DNA of 64,000 nucleotides from CAVPDA01 sp963702495 (GCA_963702495.1 CAVPDA010000012.1:1-64000), one strand, 5' to 3'. Shown: positions 1 through 9,493, numbered from the stretch's first letter. The notes: generated by a model not told the origin, from the sequence alone. Numbers and translations are program-made.

Positions 1-75
<75 letters not shown>

Positions 76-144
76 TCGTGCGAGGGTGCGAAGTATAGCA
101 GAATCGCCCAGCCGCGCCAGCCCGAGCCGCCGCCATCCGCCGCA

Positions 145-1134
145 TCAGGTTTCCTCGTCGGCGCCGGAACCGAGGGCGGCGCGCACCAGGCGATCGTTCA
201 CCGCCGTCCACGGCTCCGCCTGCGGGGGACGTTCCACCAGGATGAGATCGGCCTCGGTCGCGTCGAGCGCCCGCAGGTGGGCGTAGAGGTCGTGGGCGTA
301 ACCCGCGGGTGCGGTGAGCGCGCGCTGCCAGAACAGATCGTGCTCGGCCCTGGCTCCCGGTTGGATCTCCCGTCCCAGCACCGCGACGCGCAAACCCTGG
401 CTGACGCGGGCGGCGACTTCCTGTGCCAGCCGTTGCGCCGGCACCAGGATCAGCGGCGTGCGCGGCGCGTAGTGGCCGGGCAGCGATCCCGAGACGCGCG
501 GCGTGTCCTCATCGTCGCCGGGGCCGGTCAGCACCGGCACCTCGACCACCTCCTCGATTTCGGCGGCACCGATCGCGCCCGGGCGCAGGATGCGCGGCAC
601 GCCGCGGGAGAGATCGACGATGGTCGATTCGATGCCGACGCTGCACGGCCCGCCGTCGAGAATCAGGGACACGCGGTCGCCGAGTTCCTGGCGCACGTGC
701 TCGGCCGTGGTGGGGCTGATGCGGCCGAAGCGGTTGGCCGAGGGCGCGGCGATGCCGCTGGCGAAATGGGCGAGCAGTTCGCGCGCGACGGGGTGATCCG
801 GCACGCGCAAGCCCACCGTGTCCTGGCCGCCGGTGACGATGTCGGGCAGGCGGCGCTGCCGCTTCAGGATCAGGGTCAGCGGCCCGGGCCAGAAGGCGAA
901 CGCAAGCTTGTCCGCCGCCGCCGGCACTTCCCGCGCCCACCGCCCCAGGTCCGAGTTGAGCGGCAGATGCACAATGAGCGGGTGGTCGGCGGGCCGCTCC
1001 TTCGCGGCAAAGATTCTTGCCACCGCCTGGACATTGAGCGCGTCGGCGCCCAGGCCATAGACGGTTTCGGTGGGGAAGGCCACCAGTTCGCCCTGCCGCA
1101 GCAGTTGGACCGCTTTCTGAATGTCGTTGCGCAT
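145..1134 (-). CDS. tsaC: Threonylcarbamoyl-AMP synthase, Sua5 type
   Basis: This enzyme makes threonylcarbamoyl-AMP from threonine, bicarbonate and ATP, the first step of the t6A37 modification of ANN-decoding tRNAs. The 329-residue product is the long Sua5 form rather than short TsaC. A YrdC domain fills roughly residues 5-200, with PTETVYGLG, AKERP, PSANRFG and GIESTIVD. A linker with PGHYAPRTPL then leads to a C-terminal Sua5 domain. I chose the ATG before RNDIQKAV because the family starts there; a longer upstream reading frame has low-complexity Arg/Ala translation typical of non-coding. It lies downstream of purK in the same orientation, 86 bp away. Confidence 0.93.
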   Translation of the reverse strand: MRNDIQKAVQLLRQGELVAFPTETVYGLGADALNVQAVARIFAAKERPADHPLIVHLPLNSDLGRWAREVPAAADKLAFAFWPGPLTLILKRQRRLPDIVTGGQDTVGLRVPDHPVARELLAHFASGIAAPSANRFGRISPTTAEHVRQELGDRVSLILDGGPCSVGIESTIVDLSRGVPRILRPGAIGAAEIEEVVEVPVLTGPGDDEDTPRVSGSLPGHYAPRTPLILVPAQRLAQEVAARVSQGLRVAVLGREIQPGARAEHDLFWQRALTAPAGYAHDLYAHLRALDATEADLILVERPPQAEPWTAVNDRLVRAALGSGADEET

Positions 1135-1220
1135 AACGAGGACCGCCTCCGGCGCGGCGGCGGGTAACCGTTTGAGAAGTGCTCCGATCCGATGCGTCGA
1201 GTACGTTCCGCCGAACCGGC

Positions 1221-2348
1221 TCAGTCTGCGATGCCAATGCGCCGGCGTGCCGCCAGCGCGACCTCGATGGCGCGCCCGGCATCGCCGCCGACCACCGTGA
1301 AGTGGCCCATCTTGCGCCCGGGGCGGGCATGGTGCTTGCCGTACAGATGGAGCCTGAGCCGCGGTTCGGCCAGCAGCGTCGCCCAGTCCGGTTCGCTGCC
1401 GCGCCAAAGATCGCCCAACAGATTCACCATCACCGCCGCAAAATGCGCCCGCGGCTCCCCCAACGGAAGCCCGCACAGGGTCCGCACCTGCTGCTCGAAC
1501 TGGTTGGTGAGGCAGGCATCGATGGTGTAATGCGCGCTGTTGTGCGGCCGCGGCGCCAGTTCATTCACCAGCAGGTGCCCGGCGCTGACGAAAAACTCGA
1601 CGCCCAGTACGCCGACGTAGTTCAACTCGGCGGCGAGTCCGGCGGCCATCTCCTCGGCCGCGGCGCGAATGCCGCCGGAAACCCGCGCCGGCACCACCGA
1701 TACGTCGAGAATGCCGTGGCGATGGCTGTTCTCCGCCACCGGGAAGGCGCGCACCTCGCCCTCCTCGCTGCGCGCGACGACGCACGACACTTCGCAGTCC
1801 AGCGGCAGCAGCGTCTCCATCACGCAGGGCTCGTCCTTGAAGTGATGGAAAGCGGTCTTCGCCTCGGCGACGTTGGCGACCCGCGCCTGGCCCTTGCCGT
1901 CGTAGCCGAAGCGGCTCACCTTGAGCAGGCAGGGAAAGCGTGTTGGATCCGCGTGCTCGATGTCGTCGATGCCGTGGATCGCGGCGAACGGCCCGACCGG
2001 AAAGCCGTGGTCGCTGAGGAAAGACTTCTCGCTGATGCGGTTCTGGCCGATGGCAACGCATTCGGCGGAAGGGCGCACCGGCACGAATTTCGCCAGGTAG
2101 GCCAGCGTATCCGCCGGAACGTTCTCGAACTCGGTGCTGACCGCCGCGCATTCGGCCGCCATCGCGTCGAGGGCGTGGGCATCGTCGAAGGCCGCGACCA
2201 GGTGGCGATCGGCGATGCGGCCCGCCGGACTGTTCGGATCGGGGTCCAGCACCACCACGCGGTAGCCCATCTCGTGGGCGGCGAGGACGAAGAAGCGGCC
2301 CAGTTGGCCGCCGCCGAGCATGCCGAGGGAAGCGGGAGGAAGGATCAT
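1221..2348 (-). CDS. purK: 5-(carboxyamino)imidazole ribonucleotide synthase PurK
   Basis: PurK is an ATP-grasp enzyme that carboxylates aminoimidazole ribonucleotide to N5-CAIR in de novo purine synthesis. The product is 375 residues, normal for the family. It starts with a dinucleotide-fold-like GMLGGGQLGR (about residues 9-18), contains the central ATP-grasp region (around SRFGYDGKGQ), and has the C-terminal ELAPRPHNSAHYTIDAC signature. It follows purE by 112 bp on the same strand, so the two consecutive pathway enzymes are likely cotranscribed. No abnormality was seen. Confidence 0.97.
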   Translation of the reverse strand: MILPPASLGMLGGGQLGRFFVLAAHEMGYRVVVLDPDPNSPAGRIADRHLVAAFDDAHALDAMAAECAAVSTEFENVPADTLAYLAKFVPVRPSAECVAIGQNRISEKSFLSDHGFPVGPFAAIHGIDDIEHADPTRFPCLLKVSRFGYDGKGQARVANVAEAKTAFHHFKDEPCVMETLLPLDCEVSCVVARSEEGEVRAFPVAENSHRHGILDVSVVPARVSGGIRAAAEEMAAGLAAELNYVGVLGVEFFVSAGHLLVNELAPRPHNSAHYTIDACLTNQFEQQVRTLCGLPLGEPRAHFAAVMVNLLGDLWRGSEPDWATLLAEPRLRLHLYGKHHARPGRKMGHFTVVGGDAGRAIEVALAARRRIGIAD

Positions 2349-2460
2349 CAGCGCAGCGGGCGCATCGATGCCGAAGCGCAGCGAAACCGGGGGTTGGCAG
2401 GATGGCCGGGCATGTTATTGCGTTCGCCGTCGGCTACCCGCCGGCGCGGCGAACGGTCGT

Positions 2461-2961
2461 TCAGTTGTCCGATAGCTTCATTTCCAGCACGCGCTCGCTC
2501 TGGCGCGCGCGGTAGTCGGCGAGGATCTTCGCCAGCTGCGGATCATGGTTCGCCAGCATCGCCACCGCATAGAGCGCGGCATTGGCGGCGCCCGCCTCGC
2601 CGATGGCGAAGGTGGCTACCGGCACGCCCCTGGGCATCTGCACGATGGACAGCAGGGAATCGAGACCGTTCAGCGCCTTCGACTGCACCGGAACGCCCAG
2701 CACGGGCACGATGGTCTTGGCGGCGAGCATGCCCGGCAGATGGGCCGCACCGCCGGCGCCGGCGATGATGGCCTTGAGCCCCCGCTCCTGGGCCACGGCG
2801 GCGTAGTCGAAGAGCAGGTCGGGCGTGCGGTGGGCGGAGACGACGCGCGCCTCGTAAGGAACGCCGAATTCCTTGAGGACGGCTACGGCGACCCGCATCG
2901 TGCCCCAGTCCGAGTCCGAACCCATGACGACGCCGACCAGGGGATTGTGATCATGAGACAT
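2461..2961 (-). CDS. purE: N5-CAIR mutase PurE
   Basis: PurE converts N5-CAIR to 4-carboxyaminoimidazole ribonucleotide, taking the product of PurK encoded just downstream. The 166-residue protein shows the class I PurE motifs: MGSDSDW near residues 13-19, SAHRTP near 43-48 (catalytic histidine), AGGAAHLPGM and the MPRGVPVAT loop. It is an octameric cytosolic enzyme in known relatives. It begins 88 bp downstream of the folD stop, and the two one-carbon/purine genes share orientation. Confidence 0.97.
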   Translation of the reverse strand: MSHDHNPLVGVVMGSDSDWGTMRVAVAVLKEFGVPYEARVVSAHRTPDLLFDYAAVAQERGLKAIIAGAGGAAHLPGMLAAKTIVPVLGVPVQSKALNGLDSLLSIVQMPRGVPVATFAIGEAGAANAALYAVAMLANHDPQLAKILADYRARQSERVLEMKLSDN

Positions 2962-3049
2962 CGCAAACCTCAGCGCAATGGCGCAAGGACGCGGCGCTCG
3001 CAGCGGGCAATGTCCCGCCGTCGCTGTGCGTCCGGGCGCCGGAGAATGA

Positions 3050-3913
3050 TCATCGTCCCGCCGCGCGCTCGGCGCTTTCGATCGTGTTGGCGAGCAGCAT
3101 GGTGATGGTCATGGGACCGACGCCGCCGGGCACCGGGCTGATGAGGGAGGCCACTTCCTTCACTGCCTCGAAATCGACGTCGCCGCAGAGCTTTCCGCCT
3201 TCGGCCTCCGGCAGACGATTGATGCCGACGTCGATCACCACCGCGCCCGGTTTGACCATGTCCGCCGTGACGAAGCGCGGCTTGCCGATGGCCGCCACCA
3301 GGATGTCGGCGCGGCGGCAATGGGCTGCCAGGTCCTTCGTCTGCGAGTGGCACACCGTGACGGTGGCGCTGGCCTGCAGCAGCAGCATGGCCATGGGTTT
3401 GCCGACGATATTGCTGCGGCCGATGATCACCGCCTCCGCACCCTTGAGCGCGACGTTCTCGCTCTTCAGCATCTCCATCACGCCGTAGGGGGTGCACGGG
3501 ATGAACGCCGGGTGGCCCTGCATCAGCAGGCCGCAATTCACGGCGTGGAAGCCATCCACGTCCTTGACCGGGGAGATCGATGCCAGCACCGTCTCGGCAT
3601 CGAACTGCGGCGGCAGCGGCAGTTGCACCAGGATGCCATGCACCGCCGGGTCGGCGTTGAGCGCGGCGATACGTTCCAAGACCTGCGCCGGATCGACGTC
3701 GGCGGCATAGTCGTAGCGCAAGGAGCGCATGCCCGCCGTCTCGCAGGCCTTGACCTTGTTGCGCACGTAGACGGCCGAGGCCGCATTCTCGCCCACCAGC
3801 AGCACCGCGAGACAGGGCTGGACCCCGCGCGCCGCGAGCGCCGCGGCGCGCGCCGCGAGCTGCGACCGGACTCTGGCGGAAAGCGCGTTGCCGTCGAGGA
3901 TGCGGGCGGTCAT
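3050..3913 (-). CDS. folD: Bifunctional methylenetetrahydrofolate dehydrogenase/cyclohydrolase FolD
   Basis: FolD oxidises 5,10-methylene-THF to methenyl-THF with NADP and hydrolyses it to 10-formyl-THF, supplying formyl groups for purine synthesis. The 287-residue product has YVRNKVKACE with the catalytic lysine, VQLPLP, the NADP-site GRSNIVGKP and the C-terminal PVPGGVGPMTITML. The start is the ATG before TARILDGNAL, which matches the family. A TACAAT sequence on the minus strand (3942-3947), about 30 bp before the start, could be its own -10 element, because iorB ends only 79 bp upstream. Confidence 0.97.
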   Translation of the reverse strand: MTARILDGNALSARVRSQLAARAAALAARGVQPCLAVLLVGENAASAVYVRNKVKACETAGMRSLRYDYAADVDPAQVLERIAALNADPAVHGILVQLPLPPQFDAETVLASISPVKDVDGFHAVNCGLLMQGHPAFIPCTPYGVMEMLKSENVALKGAEAVIIGRSNIVGKPMAMLLLQASATVTVCHSQTKDLAAHCRRADILVAAIGKPRFVTADMVKPGAVVIDVGINRLPEAEGGKLCGDVDFEAVKEVASLISPVPGGVGPMTITMLLANTIESAERAAGR

Positions 3914-3992
3914 CGGGAGTTGCCGGATGGGGAGAGGCGCGATTGTAGCATTGGCGATCGGCCCGGCCGGCGGCTTCGGCGCTAGCGCGCTG

Positions 3993-4610
3993 TCATGCCG
4001 TCGCCGGTGCCGCCTCGGCGTCGGCGGCGCGGCCGGACTCGAACGCCCTGCGGTTGAGGTCCACCAGGTGCGGCTTGCGTTTCTGGAAGCGGCGCACCAC
4101 GCAGTCGAACAGCACGTCGGCGCGGAACGGCAGATGGCCGGCCATCGCGCCCAGCATGACGGTGTTGCCGAGCCGCAGGTCGCCCAGCGCCAAAGCGATG
4201 GCGTTGGCATCGAAGGCATGGACTTCGATGCCCAGCGCGCGCATCTGCGCCACCGGGTCCTCCGGATAGTCGTAGAGCCCGCCGTCCACCACCGGCGGCA
4301 CGAAGCGCGCCGTGTTCACCACCGCCAGGGCGCCGGGACGCAGATAGTTGGCCCAGCGCAGCGCCTCGGCGGCTTCGAACCCCACCAGCAGGTCCGCTTC
4401 GCCGCTCACGATCTGCGGCGACAGAACCTTCGGCCCGAAGCGCAGATGGGAAGTGACCACGCCGCCGCGCTGCGCCATGCCGGCGACCTCGGTCTTCTTG
4501 ACGTCGTGCCCCATCTCGATCGCGGCCTCGGCCAGGATCTCCGTGGCGGTCATGACGCCCTGTCCGCCGATGCCGCAGACCAGGATGTTGGTTATCTTTT
4601 CGCTGCTCAC
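3993..4610 (-). CDS. iorB: Indolepyruvate:ferredoxin oxidoreductase beta subunit
   Basis: This is the small subunit of the enzyme that oxidatively decarboxylates arylpyruvates, such as indolepyruvate from tryptophan, to aryl-acetyl-CoA while reducing ferredoxin. The 205-residue protein belongs to the pyruvate/ketoisovalerate oxidoreductase gamma-type domain. It opens with a nucleotide-like GIGGQGVMTAT (residues 13-23) and includes EVAGMAQRGG and LGNTVMLGA. It lies 28 bp downstream of iorA in a two-gene operon. Confidence 0.93.
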   Translation of the reverse strand: MSSEKITNILVCGIGGQGVMTATEILAEAAIEMGHDVKKTEVAGMAQRGGVVTSHLRFGPKVLSPQIVSGEADLLVGFEAAEALRWANYLRPGALAVVNTARFVPPVVDGGLYDYPEDPVAQMRALGIEVHAFDANAIALALGDLRLGNTVMLGAMAGHLPFRADVLFDCVVRRFQKRKPHLVDLNRRAFESGRAADAEAAPATA

Positions 4611-4638
4611 GGGAACACCTCGTCGCCAGGCGACGCGA

Positions 4639-6504
4639 TCAGATCGGTTTGATGAAAGTCACCGGCTGGAACGGCTGGGCGAGCACGATCGCCTCCGGTG
4701 CGCAGGGCTGGACGCACAGGCCGCAGCCGGTGCAGGCCGAAGTCTCGATGCGCACGAACGCCAGTTCCACTTCCTTGCCCGACGGCTTGATCGCCTTTTC
4801 GCGGCGGGTGACGTGGATCGCCGGGCAGCCGACCTCGACGCAGTTGCCGCAGCCGGTGCACTTGTCGTCGATCACCGTGTACGGCGCGAGCTTCTCGTAA
4901 TCCTGGATCAGCACGCAGGGGCGGTTGGTGATGATGACCGACGGCTCGTCGATCTTGGTTTCCTCGCGCAGCGCCTTGAACAGCGTCGGCAGCTCGTAGG
5001 GATCGAGCACGCGGATGCGCTCGTGCTTGACGCCGAGGGCTTCCGCCAGCTTGGCGAAATCGACGCGCGGCGCCTCGTTGCCGTAGATGTCGCGGCCGTT
5101 GGCCGGATTGTTCTGGCCCCCGGTCATGCCCACGGCACGGTTGTCGAGGATGAGGATGGTGACGTTGCCGCGGTTGTAGGTGATGTCCAGCAAGCCCTGC
5201 ATTCCCATGTGCAGGAAGGTGGAATCGCCGATCACGGCGACGATGCGCTTGCCCTTGTCCGATTCGCCGCGGCCCTTGTCGAGGCCCAGCGCGACGCCCA
5301 TCGAGGCGCCCATCGAGATCGTCGTATCGAGCGCGTTCCAGGGGTGGCCCGCGCCCAGCGTGTAGCAGCCGATGTCGCCGGCGATGGTGATGTTGCGCAA
5401 CTGCGACAAGGTGTAATAGACGCCGAGGTGCGGGCAGGCGACGCACATGGTGGGGGGCCGCGGAAACACCTGCTGCGGCTGCACCCGCGCCGGCGCCGGC
5501 AGCGTCTCGCCCAGCAGCCGGGCGACTGCGGGTTTGAGCGTGTCGGGCGCCAGTTCGCCGATCGAGGGCAGAATGTCCTTGCCGTGCACCTGCACGCCGT
5601 GGGCGTCGAGTTCGGTCTCGATCAGCGGCTCGGTTTCCTCCACGACCACCACCCGATCCACCAGGGCCGCCAGTTGCCGCGCCTTCTCGAACGGCACCGG
5701 ATAGCTCATGCCGAGCTTGAGCACCGGCGCCTTGGGAAAGGCCTCGCGCACGTGCATGTAGGCCGGCCCCGAGGTGATGAAGCCGACGCGCCGGTCGGAC
5801 CCCGTCTCCAGGATGTTGAGCGGAGTTTCCTCGGCCAGCTGGCGCAGCGCCTTCTCCCGCTCGTACATCATGGGGATGCGGCGCTTGGCGTTGCCTGGCA
5901 CCATGACCCAGCGCAGCGGTTCCTTCGTGAAGCCGTCGGCGGCGTGGTGCTCGCGCTCGCCCGGCGTCACCAGCGCCTTGACGTGGCAGATGCGGGTGGT
6001 CATGCGCAGGATCACCGGCGCCTGGAACTGCTCCGACAGGTCGAAGGCGTAGCGCGCCATGTCGTAGGCTTCCTGCGAATCGGCCGGTTCGAGGATCGGC
6101 AGATGGGCGAAGCGCCCCCAGAAGCGCGAATCCTGCTCGTTCTGCGAGGACGACAGACCGACGTCGTCGGCCACGGCGATCACCAGGCCGCCCTTGACGC
6201 CGGTGAGGGTGAGCGTCATCAGCGCGTCGGACGCCACGTTCATGCCGACATGCTTCATGGCGCAGAAGGCGCGTGACCCGGCCATCGAGGCGCCGATTGC
6301 CACCTCCAGCGACACCTTCTCGTTCACCGACCATTCGGCGTAGATGTCGGGATAGGTGGCGATCGCTTCCAGGATTTCGGTCGAGGGCGTGCCCGGATAG
6401 GCCGCCGCGACGCGCACGCCGGCGTCCCATACGGCCCGGGCCACCGCTTCGTTTCCCGACATGAGCAGACGACTGTGCGCCGGCGCGGGTTGAACTGCTG
6501 CCAT
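4639..6504 (-). CDS. iorA: Indolepyruvate:ferredoxin oxidoreductase alpha subunit
   Basis: This catalytic subunit of 621 residues binds thiamine diphosphate and iron-sulfur clusters. The N-terminal pyrimidine-binding domain includes AAAYPGTPSTEI. The TPP-binding region contains GDIGCYTLGAGHP and GDSTFLHMGM. The C-terminus carries two cysteine clusters, CTGCGNCVEVGC and CTGCGLCVQPC, expected to hold two [4Fe-4S] clusters for electron transfer to ferredoxin. The ATG at 6504 has a purine-rich AGAGG upstream; an in-frame upstream start (6591) would add a stretch without family similarity. The upstream region contains an FNR-like box, which fits an oxygen-sensitive enzyme. Confidence 0.94.
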   Translation of the reverse strand: MAAVQPAPAHSRLLMSGNEAVARAVWDAGVRVAAAYPGTPSTEILEAIATYPDIYAEWSVNEKVSLEVAIGASMAGSRAFCAMKHVGMNVASDALMTLTLTGVKGGLVIAVADDVGLSSSQNEQDSRFWGRFAHLPILEPADSQEAYDMARYAFDLSEQFQAPVILRMTTRICHVKALVTPGEREHHAADGFTKEPLRWVMVPGNAKRRIPMMYEREKALRQLAEETPLNILETGSDRRVGFITSGPAYMHVREAFPKAPVLKLGMSYPVPFEKARQLAALVDRVVVVEETEPLIETELDAHGVQVHGKDILPSIGELAPDTLKPAVARLLGETLPAPARVQPQQVFPRPPTMCVACPHLGVYYTLSQLRNITIAGDIGCYTLGAGHPWNALDTTISMGASMGVALGLDKGRGESDKGKRIVAVIGDSTFLHMGMQGLLDITYNRGNVTILILDNRAVGMTGGQNNPANGRDIYGNEAPRVDFAKLAEALGVKHERIRVLDPYELPTLFKALREETKIDEPSVIITNRPCVLIQDYEKLAPYTVIDDKCTGCGNCVEVGCPAIHVTRREKAIKPSGKEVELAFVRIETSACTGCGLCVQPCAPEAIVLAQPFQPVTFIKPI

Positions 6505-6568
6505 GTTTCGACCTCTGGAGGATTGAGAGGAAAAGGGTGCAACCTTACCTGCACCGGCGGCGCTGCGT

Positions 6569-6582
6569 TTGATACAAGTCAA
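6569..6582. promoter_or_regulatory. FNR/ANR-like box upstream of iorAB
   Basis: TTGATACAAGTCAA matches the TTGAT-N4-ATCAA consensus of FNR-family regulators at nine of ten half-site bases. It lies about 70 bp upstream of the iorA start and about 230 bp upstream of aceE, in the 304-bp divergent gap between them. The site is seen directly; its use is inferred. Confidence 0.5.
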
Positions 6583-6663
6583 AGCTGCCAAGGCCGCGAT
6601 TATGAATCACATTCGGCCGGCCGGAAACGGCAGCGGACGACGGCGCGGGCGTTGCCGCGGCTG

Positions 6664-6710
6664 TCCATATTGCGCTATGCGGTTTCTTGTTCTACGATGC
6701 GAAATATGGA
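6664..6710. promoter_or_regulatory. Spaced inverted repeat upstream of aceE
   Basis: TCCATATTGCGC at 6664-6675 is matched in inverted orientation by GCGAAATATGGA at 6699-6710 (11 of 12 positions complementary), with a 23-bp spacer. It sits about 100 bp before the aceE start in the divergent iorA/aceE gap, whose other bases show no gene. Such an arrangement could be an operator pair or an mRNA leader hairpin for the pyruvate dehydrogenase operon; no specific regulator can be named. Confidence 0.4.
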
Positions 6711-6808
6711 AGCTAGGCGCCAACCTCGCGCCGTACTAAGCTTGGAACAAAATCGCGCCCGCGGGGAGCGGGCGGCCGTAGAACGCGACACCAACGCAGG
6801 AGACCGTC

Positions 6809-9487
6809 ATGGCGGCATTGCCCAATGTTTTGCTGGCTTCCGATCCCGATGCGCAGGAAACCAACGAGTGGATCGACGCGCTGGAAGCGGTGATCGAGCA
6901 GGAGGGTCCGGAACGGGCCCATTACCTGATCGAAAAACAGGTTGAATTCGCCCGCCGCTCGGGCATCAACCTGCCGTTCTCGGCCACCACCGAGTACGTC
7001 AATACCATTTCCATCAGCCACGAGGTGCCGTCCCCCGGCAACCACGAGATCGAGCACCGCATCCGCGGCTACGCGCGCTGGAACGCGCTGGCCATGGTGC
7101 TGCGCGCCAACAAGGGGGACTCCAACCTCGGCGGCCACATCGCCAGCTTCGCCTCGGTGGCGACGCTGTTCGACGTCGGCTACAACCATTTCTGGCGTGC
7201 GCCGTCGGAGAACCACGGTGGCGACCTGGTGTTCATCCAGGGCCATTCCGCCCCCGGGGTGTATGCGCGCGCCTTCATGCTGGGCCGGCTGACCCAGGAG
7301 CAGATGGACCACTTCCGCCAGGAGGTCGACGGCAAGGGACTGTCCTCCTATCCCCATCCCTGGCTGATGCCCGACTTCTGGCAGTTTCCCACCGTGTCGA
7401 TGGGTCTGGGCCCGCTGCAGGCGATCTACCAGGCGCGGTTCATGAAGTACCTGCAGGATCGCGGCTTCGCCAAGACCAACGGCCGCAAGGTGTGGGCCTT
7501 CATGGGCGACGGCGAGATGGACGAGCCGGAGTCGCTCGGCGCCATCTCCCTGGCGGGCCGGGAACGACTCGACAACCTGATCTTCGTCGTCAACTGCAAC
7601 CTGCAGCGCCTCGACGGCCCGGTGCGGGGCAACGGCAAGATCATCCAGGAGCTCGAGTCGGGTTTCCGCGGCGCGGGCTGGAACGTGATCAAGGTGATCT
7701 GGGGCGGCTACTGGGATCCGCTGTTCGCCAAGGACCGCACCGGCCTGCTCGCCAAGCGCATGATGGAAGCGGTGGACGGCGAGTACCAGACCTACAAGTC
7801 GCGCGACGGCGCCTACGTGCGCGAGCACTTCTTCGGCAAGTATCCGGAACTGCGCGCCATGGTCGCCAACTGGTCGGACGACGACATCTGGCGCCTGAAT
7901 CGCGGCGGCCACGATCCGCACAAGATTTATGCCGCCTATCATGCGGCGGCCAATCACCCGGGCCAGCCCACGGTCATTCTCGCCAAGACCATCAAGGGCT
8001 ACGGCATGGGCGAGTCGGGCGAGGCGCAGAACATCACCCACCAGCAGAAGAAGATGGGCACCGTCTCCCTCAAGACGTTCCGCGACCGCTTCAAGCTGCC
8101 GCTGTCGGACGACGACCTGAAGGAACTGAAGTACATCCAGCCGCCGCAGGACTCGCCCGAGATCGCCTACATGCGCGAGCGGCGCATGGCGCTGGGCGGC
8201 TACCTGCCGGCGCGCCGCCAGAAGGCGGAGGCGCTGCAAGTGCCGGCGCTTCCCGCCTTCGATCCCCTGCTCAAGGCGAGCGGCGAGGGACGCGAGGTCT
8301 CCACCACCATGGCCTTCGTGCGCATCCTCAACATCCTGATCAAGGACAAGGCCATCGGCAGGCGCGTGGTGCCGATCGTGCCCGACGAATCGCGCACCTT
8401 CGGCATGGAAGGGATGTTCCGCCAGCTCGGCATCTGGAACCAGCTCGGCCAGTTGTATACGCCGCAGGATGCCGACCAGCTCATGTTCTACAAGGAATCA
8501 AAGGACGGGCAGATCCTTCAGGAAGGCATCAACGAGGCCGGCGCCATGGCCGACTGGATCGCCGCCGCCACGTCGTACTCGACACACGGCGTGCCGATGA
8601 TCCCGTTCTACATCTTCTATTCCATGTTCGGCTTCCAGCGCGTGGGCGACCTCGCCTGGGCGGCCGGCGATTCCCGCGCCCGCGGCTTCCTGATCGGCGG
8701 CACCGCCGGGCGCACCACCCTCAACGGCGAGGGCCTGCAGCACGAGGACGGCCATTCGCACCTGTGGTCGGGGGCCATACCCAACTGCATCTCCTACGAC
8801 CCGACCTTCAGCTACGAGCTGGCGGTGATCATCCACGACGCCCTGCGCCGCATGTACGCCGAGCAGGAGGACGTCTATTACTACCTGACGGTGATGAACG
8901 AGAACTACGAGCACCCGGCGATGCCCGCCGGCGCCGAAGCCGACATCATCAAGGGCATGTACCTGTTCAAGCGCGGCGCCAAGTCCAACGGGGCGCGGGT
9001 ACAGTTGCTGGGATCCGGCGTGATCTTCCGCGAGGTGATGGCGGCGGCGGAATTGCTGAAATCGGACTGGGGCGTGGAAGCCGATCTGTGGAGCTGTCCC
9101 AGCTTCACCGAACTGGCGCGGGACGGCCAGGCGGCGGCGCGCTGGAACCTGCTGCATGCGGCCGAGAAGCCCTGGCTGTCCCACGTCGAGCAATGCCTCA
9201 AGGACACGCGCGGCCCGGTGGTGGCCGCCACCGATTATGTGCGCCTGTTCGCCGAGCAGATCCGTGCCTATGTGCCGCGCCGCTACACGGTGCTCGGCAC
9301 CGACGGCTTCGGCCGTTCCGATACGCGCCAGAAGCTGCGCCATTTCTTCGAGGTGGATCGTTACTGGGTCACGGTCGCCGCACTCAAGGCGCTGGCGGAC
9401 GAAGGCACCGTCGAACGCGCCAAGGTGACGCAGGCGATCGCCAAGTACGGCATCGACCCCGACAAGCCGCGTCCCTGGACGGTGTAG
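6809..9487 (+). CDS. aceE: Pyruvate dehydrogenase E1 component, homodimeric type
   Basis: AceE decarboxylates pyruvate on thiamine diphosphate and passes the acetyl group to the lipoyl domain of AceF, the entry step to acetyl-CoA. The 892-residue length is normal for the homodimeric proteobacterial E1. The TPP motif begins GDGEMDEPESLGA and runs to NCNLQRLDGPVRGN, and the conserved GRTTLNGEGLQHEDGHSH region is intact. The start ATG follows a good ribosome site, AGGAG, six bases ahead. It is the first gene of an aceE-aceF-BPH-lpdA operon. Confidence 0.98.
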   Translation: MAALPNVLLASDPDAQETNEWIDALEAVIEQEGPERAHYLIEKQVEFARRSGINLPFSATTEYVNTISISHEVPSPGNHEIEHRIRGYARWNALAMVLRANKGDSNLGGHIASFASVATLFDVGYNHFWRAPSENHGGDLVFIQGHSAPGVYARAFMLGRLTQEQMDHFRQEVDGKGLSSYPHPWLMPDFWQFPTVSMGLGPLQAIYQARFMKYLQDRGFAKTNGRKVWAFMGDGEMDEPESLGAISLAGRERLDNLIFVVNCNLQRLDGPVRGNGKIIQELESGFRGAGWNVIKVIWGGYWDPLFAKDRTGLLAKRMMEAVDGEYQTYKSRDGAYVREHFFGKYPELRAMVANWSDDDIWRLNRGGHDPHKIYAAYHAAANHPGQPTVILAKTIKGYGMGESGEAQNITHQQKKMGTVSLKTFRDRFKLPLSDDDLKELKYIQPPQDSPEIAYMRERRMALGGYLPARRQKAEALQVPALPAFDPLLKASGEGREVSTTMAFVRILNILIKDKAIGRRVVPIVPDESRTFGMEGMFRQLGIWNQLGQLYTPQDADQLMFYKESKDGQILQEGINEAGAMADWIAAATSYSTHGVPMIPFYIFYSMFGFQRVGDLAWAAGDSRARGFLIGGTAGRTTLNGEGLQHEDGHSHLWSGAIPNCISYDPTFSYELAVIIHDALRRMYAEQEDVYYYLTVMNENYEHPAMPAGAEADIIKGMYLFKRGAKSNGARVQLLGSGVIFREVMAAAELLKSDWGVEADLWSCPSFTELARDGQAAARWNLLHAAEKPWLSHVEQCLKDTRGPVVAATDYVRLFAEQIRAYVPRRYTVLGTDGFGRSDTRQKLRHFFEVDRYWVTVAALKALADEGTVERAKVTQAIAKYGIDPDKPRPWTV

Positions 9488-9493
9488 CTCCGT

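Noticed and set aside
1179..2768. Open frame of about 530 codons on the plus strand opposite purK and purE
   Set aside because: The antisense of two conserved purine enzymes explains it; the translation is low complexity.
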